Of a stretch of DNA of 64,000 nucleotides, positions 59,113-64,000 are shown in pieces (within the stretch, counting starts at the first letter, position 1; the number at the start of each line of letters is the position of its first letter). Below the pieces are notes generated by a model, which had not been told where the DNA came from, searched no databases, and saw nothing but the letters and a program-made list of their open reading frames with translations. The stretch is from Ascaris suum (Eukaryota > Nematoda > Chromadorea > Rhabditida > Ascarididae): assembly GCA_013433145.1 (NCBI GenBank), contig CM024186.1:4716001-4780000 (forward strand), in the 5' to 3' direction. The position numbers and the translations under genes are program-made.

Positions 59113-61889
59113 TGCACTTCATTAATGAATGACGCGGATATCTTTCAGTGATAAGATCTCTAAACGAATACCTCAACAACGTACATTTTATAAGTTCTTT
59201 TGAATTTGATAAACATGCTAGAAAAGGAGGAATAAAAGAGATAAAAGAAGAATGAAGGAATAAAAATAAATTACCTATATTATTAATTTTGAAGCAGAAA
59301 TAAACAAAATGAATATAAATTTTCTTATTTTAATTGAAAAATATATCCTAAATTAATAATAATGAATCGAAAATTTTTAATAAATTTTCACAAATTTTTG
59401 CATCATATTTATATAGTTTTAGAAATTTTTTATACGCCTTTTCAGGCAAAGAAATATTTAATTAACTATTATTAATTATATATTTATTAAATATCAATTA
59501 AAATTAATTAATTTCATTATTGATAGATGAAATATTTTTCTGCAAAAGTTGAACTATATGAGAAAAAAAAAATCGATTTTGAAGGATTATCGAATATTGA
59601 GATCGGATCTTGTTAGAGGTAATCATCATATGACAAAAGGTCTTTTCAAAATCGACCCTTATGGGCATTCGAAATATACCTTCGGCATATTTTCGCACCT
59701 ATGCGAGTCAATCGTATAGTACAACTAAATACGATTTTGAGTAATCCGATTTTTACGACAACAATTTGTCGGATATTTCATAATGACACAAACGTCTCTC
59801 AAATGTACCGATAATAATGAGGTGAATATTTAGGGAATTTATGATTTAAATGAACGATGAGAAAATATAAATAAAAGGTGAGAAAGTTATAAAGATTAAT
59901 TGTCATTTGTCATTTGCGCTTTTATGAAATCAATTAAACGATTGAAAAAATGGTCATAAAAAATAATATAATTGAAAAATTATAGAATTGATATATTTCA
60001 TATATTAATATATCAATGAGAGATAAAATATTGCAATTGGAATTTTTTTTTCGAAAATTTTCCATCATAAATTATCCATATTTTCGAATGAAAAATTTGA
60101 AATTTTTATGCGAGAAATTTTCAACGATTATTAAATTCGCTCATCTGATCTAATTTATACTAAATTTTTTTTCGATTAGTTAACACAATCCCCTCCCCCC
60201 CACCCCCCCCCCCCCCAGTTTGCGCTCTCCCTCTTCCATCTTCAGGTTCAGATGTGGTGCTTCGATAGTAAGATTATATTTCTCATAGAAAAACGAAGAT
60301 TTGAATATTTGAACGAATAAACAAATATACAATCTTTAAGCGTTAATAATTATGCATAAACTAACGAAGAGCTATCGATACTTTTGAGTTGAAAGTAAAC
60401 ACACCAATTACTTGAGCAGATTATCGTCACCTTTATTGAATTTGATTTCATAGAAAGGTATCAATACTGAGGAAAAAAGTTATATCTTTCGTATATCATT
60501 GAAGAGAAATTAGAGGCAAATTCAAGATGAAATGAATTTATAATTTTTACACTCTTCGAATATACAAAAAAAATTAATCATAAATTCGTTTCATTAAATT
60601 CACTCCTTTGATGAAAATATAAAAAATTGAAGAAGAAAAAATTTATATTTTTTTAAAAATATTTTCAATTTTCTTTGAAATGAACCAATAATACTTCAAA
60701 TAATTAAATAATTAGTTAACGGGCTTATCGAATATAAACTCAACTTATTTTCAATAATCATAAAATTAGAAAAGAAGAAAAAAATTTTTTCAAACGCTAT
60801 GATTTTTTCTTTTTTTTTTGCAATGAAAATTGCTAAAATATGGCAAATGCAATATGGCAAATGCAAATGCAATAAGCAAAGAGAGGAGACGATTACCACC
60901 TAATAAGCCATTTCATGTTTGATCTATTATTGAGGGGGGAAAAAAAAAACGACGCGAAATAAACGAACAAAAGAATAATAAATGAAAGATAATATGATAA
61001 CTATCGTTCATAGCAGACAACTCAACGGATACATTATTTTTGAGTGAAATAACATGTAAATTTGGATGAGCAGACGACGAAAGAACGGAAAAAAATATGA
61101 ATGGAACGCAAACAAAAATTATCCAATTAAAAAAGTGTCGAAGTACGTTGCAATTCATGATAAGATCAAAAAGAAAAAAAAAAGATTTCCCTCCTTTTTT
61201 TCTCGAACGAAATTATTCAAACAGAAAATTGGCGAATAAAAATTCGTTGAGAAACGAAAAAATTCGAATTTTTTTTCAAATTTTTCATTTTTTTTTCAAT
61301 GGGGATTAGCGTTAATTAAATTGTAGGTTTCAAAAGAAAATGCGTTGATTAGAGGAAAATTTCAATTTTTTTTTAATTCTTAAAATGACGTCATTTTTTG
61401 GAATTGTATTGATTTAAAAAAAAAATTTTTTTTTGATGTGTTTGTATGAATTATTCGCTTAATTTTTTTTTATTTCGTTATTATTTTTACTACAAAAATA
61501 ATATTTAGAAATAAATTAAAAAATTCTAAAAATTATGAAAAAAAAAATAAAAATTATGCTGACATTGAAAATAAATTTATTGAAAGGAAATTTTTTTTAT
61601 TCAAATATTTTCGTATTCAAATACAGCTCTTTAACACCAAAATTTTTTATACAATGGAGTAATTGATTATACTCAACAAAAGTTATTGAAGATTATCGTT
61701 AAGAAAACATCAATAGAAATGGATCAAAAATGAAAAACGCAAATTAGAAAAAAAAAGGAAATGAAAGCGTTGAGGCACTTTCCTCGTCTAGTTTTAGTAA
61801 ATTTCACTACAAACATGAACACTTTTATGGAATTTTCTCGTCATATAAGACTTTAGGGTGTGCGAATTCTGAAATGCGATTTATACACT

Positions 61890-61960
<71 letters not shown>
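61890..61960. repeat. (AT)n microsatellite
   Basis: About 70 bp of TA dinucleotides with a short break at the left end, in the right flank. Confidence 0.93.
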
Positions 61961-61964
<4 letters not shown>

Positions 61965-62559
61965 TCTGCATAACTATTTCATCTTCACATCGGGTAATTT
62001 TGCCGTTTTTAACATTCACAGAGTTCAATGTATGGTAATAACAGGTGTATGACAATGACAGGTAAGGCAGTAACACTACGAATATTACGCAGGGAATATA
62101 GGTTTATATACTTCACATATCACCTACGAATAATATTCATATAAGCGTAAATGCAAGTGTAAATGACAGGTGACGCCGAACGACAACCATATTCGCGGGC
62201 AGAATTAAGAGGACGCAAAGAGGAGAAAACGATAGAAGTGGATAGCCCTGAAGGAGGGTTTGGGCTGACATGCCACTAGGACGCCGCTATAACAAGAACA
62301 GACGGAAAGCGGTGTGTGCTAGATCAGAAGAGAGTATGCTGGACAAGGAGGTGAGGTCAAACGGTGTAGTGGTCATTGGTCACTTACAGGTCACTCGCAC
62401 ACGGTAGTATATGTGACGTTAAAAAATCTTAGTCCGTCTTTACAATAAAAATTAAATACTGACAATATTTAGTTGATAAACAAAATATTCAAATATATAT
62501 AATAATTATAAATCTAGTTCCAGTTTATGGAGGAAAAATTTGAATGAAAAAAAGAGAGA

Positions 62560-62650
62560 GAGAGAGAAAGGCAAAGAGAGAGAGAGAACGAGAAAAAAAA
62601 GGAGGAAAGGAAAGCAACAGAGAACGAGAAAAGAAAGCACAATTTGGCAT
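62560..62650. repeat. Purine-rich (GA)n-like tract
   Basis: GAGAGAGA runs mixed with AAAGG and GAACGAG. It explains the several overlapping minus-strand open frames rich in Ser, Leu and Phe. Confidence 0.75.
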
Positions 62651-63162
62651 CGATTGAAGGGATCGTCGTCGATGCAATAAATATATCGGCGATATATGAG
62701 CCGATATTTGATGTTTGTTGATGACAATTTGCGGCGATTGCATAGAATATTCGTGAAATAAAAATCTTTTTAAAATGGCGCCAAAATAATTCGATTCGGA
62801 AAATTTTTTTCAATAAATTCATTTCAATTTTTTTTTCGTTTTCCATTTCAAAAAAAAAAATTTTTTTTCAATTTTTTACTGAATAAATTGGAAAAATGCC
62901 AAATGGTATTGATTGGTTTTTTTTCCTCATTTCGTAAGGAAAATTGTGTTTCTACATTTCTTTTCACTATATAAATCATTTTCATAAATCGTTAATAAAT
63001 TTTAAAAAAAAATTATAAAAAAATAAGAGAATTATTTGCAAAATATTTTCAAAGTTTTTGATAGATTTCGATGTCTCTAACTCTTTTCGAATTTCTAAGA
63101 TGAATGAGAAAAAAATTCCACAATTCTAGCTTCGAAGCGATCCGAGCTGAAAGCAGCCGGCA

Positions 63163-63226
63163 GACTGGCAGACATGCACAGACATACACACAGGCACACA
63201 GACACACAGACACACAGACAGACACA
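63163..63226. repeat. (ACAG/CAGACA)n simple repeat
   Basis: ACAGACA/ACACAGA units repeated across about 60 bp. A similar TGTCTG run lies at 29380-29406. Confidence 0.85.
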
Positions 63227-63430
63227 ACATCATCTACGCATATAGGAAATAATATTTCGCAAAATTTTCTAATAGATTTTTTCTCGTTGAAAAAATTGTT
63301 CGTAAAAACTTATTTATGAAGTTCGAAATAAACTTTCGATGATCACCGCAGAGGAAATAATTTTTGAAATTATTAACAGCCCGCTCTAAGATATTACGAT
63401 ACATCATAACGGTTAGCAAAACCCCACAGC

Positions 63431-63718
63431 AAGTTAGCGCGGTCCTACTGGAATCTATAAAGTACAATTAGCGCGGTCCTACTGGAATCTATAAAGTACA
63501 AGTTAGCGCGGTCCTACTGGAATAAAGTACAAGTTAGCGCGGTCCTACTTGAATCTATAAAGTACAAGTTAGCGCGGTCCTACTGGAATCTATAAAGTAC
63601 AAGTTAGCGCGGTCCTATTGGAAACTATAAAGTAAAGTACAAGTTAGCGCGGTCCTACTGGAATCTATAAAGTAAAGTACAAGTTAGCGCGGTCCTACTG
63701 GAATCTACAAAGTACAGT
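63431..63718. repeat. Minisatellite, eight copies of about 34 bp
   Basis: The unit AAGTTAGCGCGGTCCTAC followed by TGGAATCTATAAAGTAC is repeated head to tail eight times. Copies differ by single bases, one 9-bp deletion (copy 3) and AAGTA insertions (copies 6 and 7). The GC-rich core stands out in this AT-rich flank. Confidence 0.95.
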
Positions 63719-64000
63719 AAAGCCCTATAGTAAATGATAAATGGTAATAAATGTACATTATAACTCGTAAAAAGTGAATACATTTGTATAAGATGTATTC
63801 CAATCTTTTCGGTTGTCACTCTACAAGCATTTTGTCTTTTATGCTTTAAATAAATCTTATAAATCGATAAAATAATAATTAAAAAAAAAACGAAAATTTT
63901 ATAAAATAGGATTTTTTGTATGCAAAATTTTCGTATGCGAAATGTGCTTGTCTAATTAAAGTAATTTGCATAAAATTTCAGAAGGCAATCGAAATATGTG

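Larger units (their letters stand above)
56163..64000. other. Right flank: upstream of the C2-RGS gene
   Basis: 7.8 kb without a convincing gene. It should hold the promoter and any upstream exons of the C2-RGS gene. Contents: several octamers, (AT)n and (CT)n arrays, a poly-C tract near 60184-60216, an inverted repeat at 59071-59112, a CRE at 61386-61393, a GC-richer unidentified stretch at about 62160-62420, and the minisatellite at 63431-63718. A minus-strand stretch at 62640-62760 is open in all three frames but has no family match. Confidence 0.55.

Noticed and set aside
59504..59698. Minus-strand frame KYAEGIFRMPIRVDFEKT as a possible exon
   Set aside because: It has an acceptor-like sequence, but the donor is poor and no domain or phase link to the exon at 56162 can be shown.
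62506..62846. Three overlapping minus-strand frames as an upstream exon of the C2-RGS gene
   Set aside because: A GA-rich tract keeps all three frames open; the only possible donor (GTGCTT) is weak and nothing is conserved.

Overview
The window reads as nuclear DNA of a nematode. It is very AT-rich, the coding is split into short exons, splice acceptors are mostly TTTCAG, there are long homopolymers and (AT)n arrays, and the three protein families present suit a worm. I cannot name the species. All three recognisable genes lie on the minus strand. I built the exon models by hand from splice sites, intron phase and family conservation; no RNA evidence was available.

Left end, 1-16.7 kb: two bestrophin-family chloride-channel genes in tandem. 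Gene A (151-2366) is cut by the left edge and shows only its first three coding exons. Gene B (7025-16677) is complete: ten exons coding for about 492 residues, with every junction in phase. The first three exons of A and B have identical lengths (185, 135 and 167 nt) and phases, so they are a tandem duplication. The 2.35-kb intron 2 of gene B holds a GC-richer island with broken reading frames on both strands, probably a decayed insertion.

Middle, 16.7-22 kb: no gene recognised. It holds the likely promoter side of gene B, a TATTTA-type simple repeat, poly-C tracts, and a dense cluster of the octamer ATTTGCAT just 3' of the next gene.

Right part, 22-56 kb and probably beyond: one very large gene coding for a C2-domain plus RGS-domain protein (RGS3/nematode RGS-7 type). 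Eighteen exons are proposed between 22026 and 56162. The RGS domain keeps the residues used for GTPase activation on G-alpha; the C2 domain lacks a key aspartate of the calcium-binding consensus. An internal ATG exon (about 26345-26509) could start a short, C2-less isoform. Introns reach 8.9 kb and hold (AT)n arrays, G-rich tracts, a perfect 19-bp inverted repeat and several CRE octamers (TGACGTCA). A probable exon 8 fits the C2 fold but not the reading frame.

Right end, 56.2-64 kb: no convincing coding sequence. It holds (AT)n and (CT)n arrays, an inverted repeat, a 19-nt splice-flanked micro-exon candidate, and an eight-copy minisatellite near the edge.

Unexplained window-wide signals are at least 40 copies of ATTTGCAT/ATGCAAAT, six copies of TGACGTCA, and a palindromic GCACATATCGTGCC-like motif concentrated at 28.96-29.71 kb.
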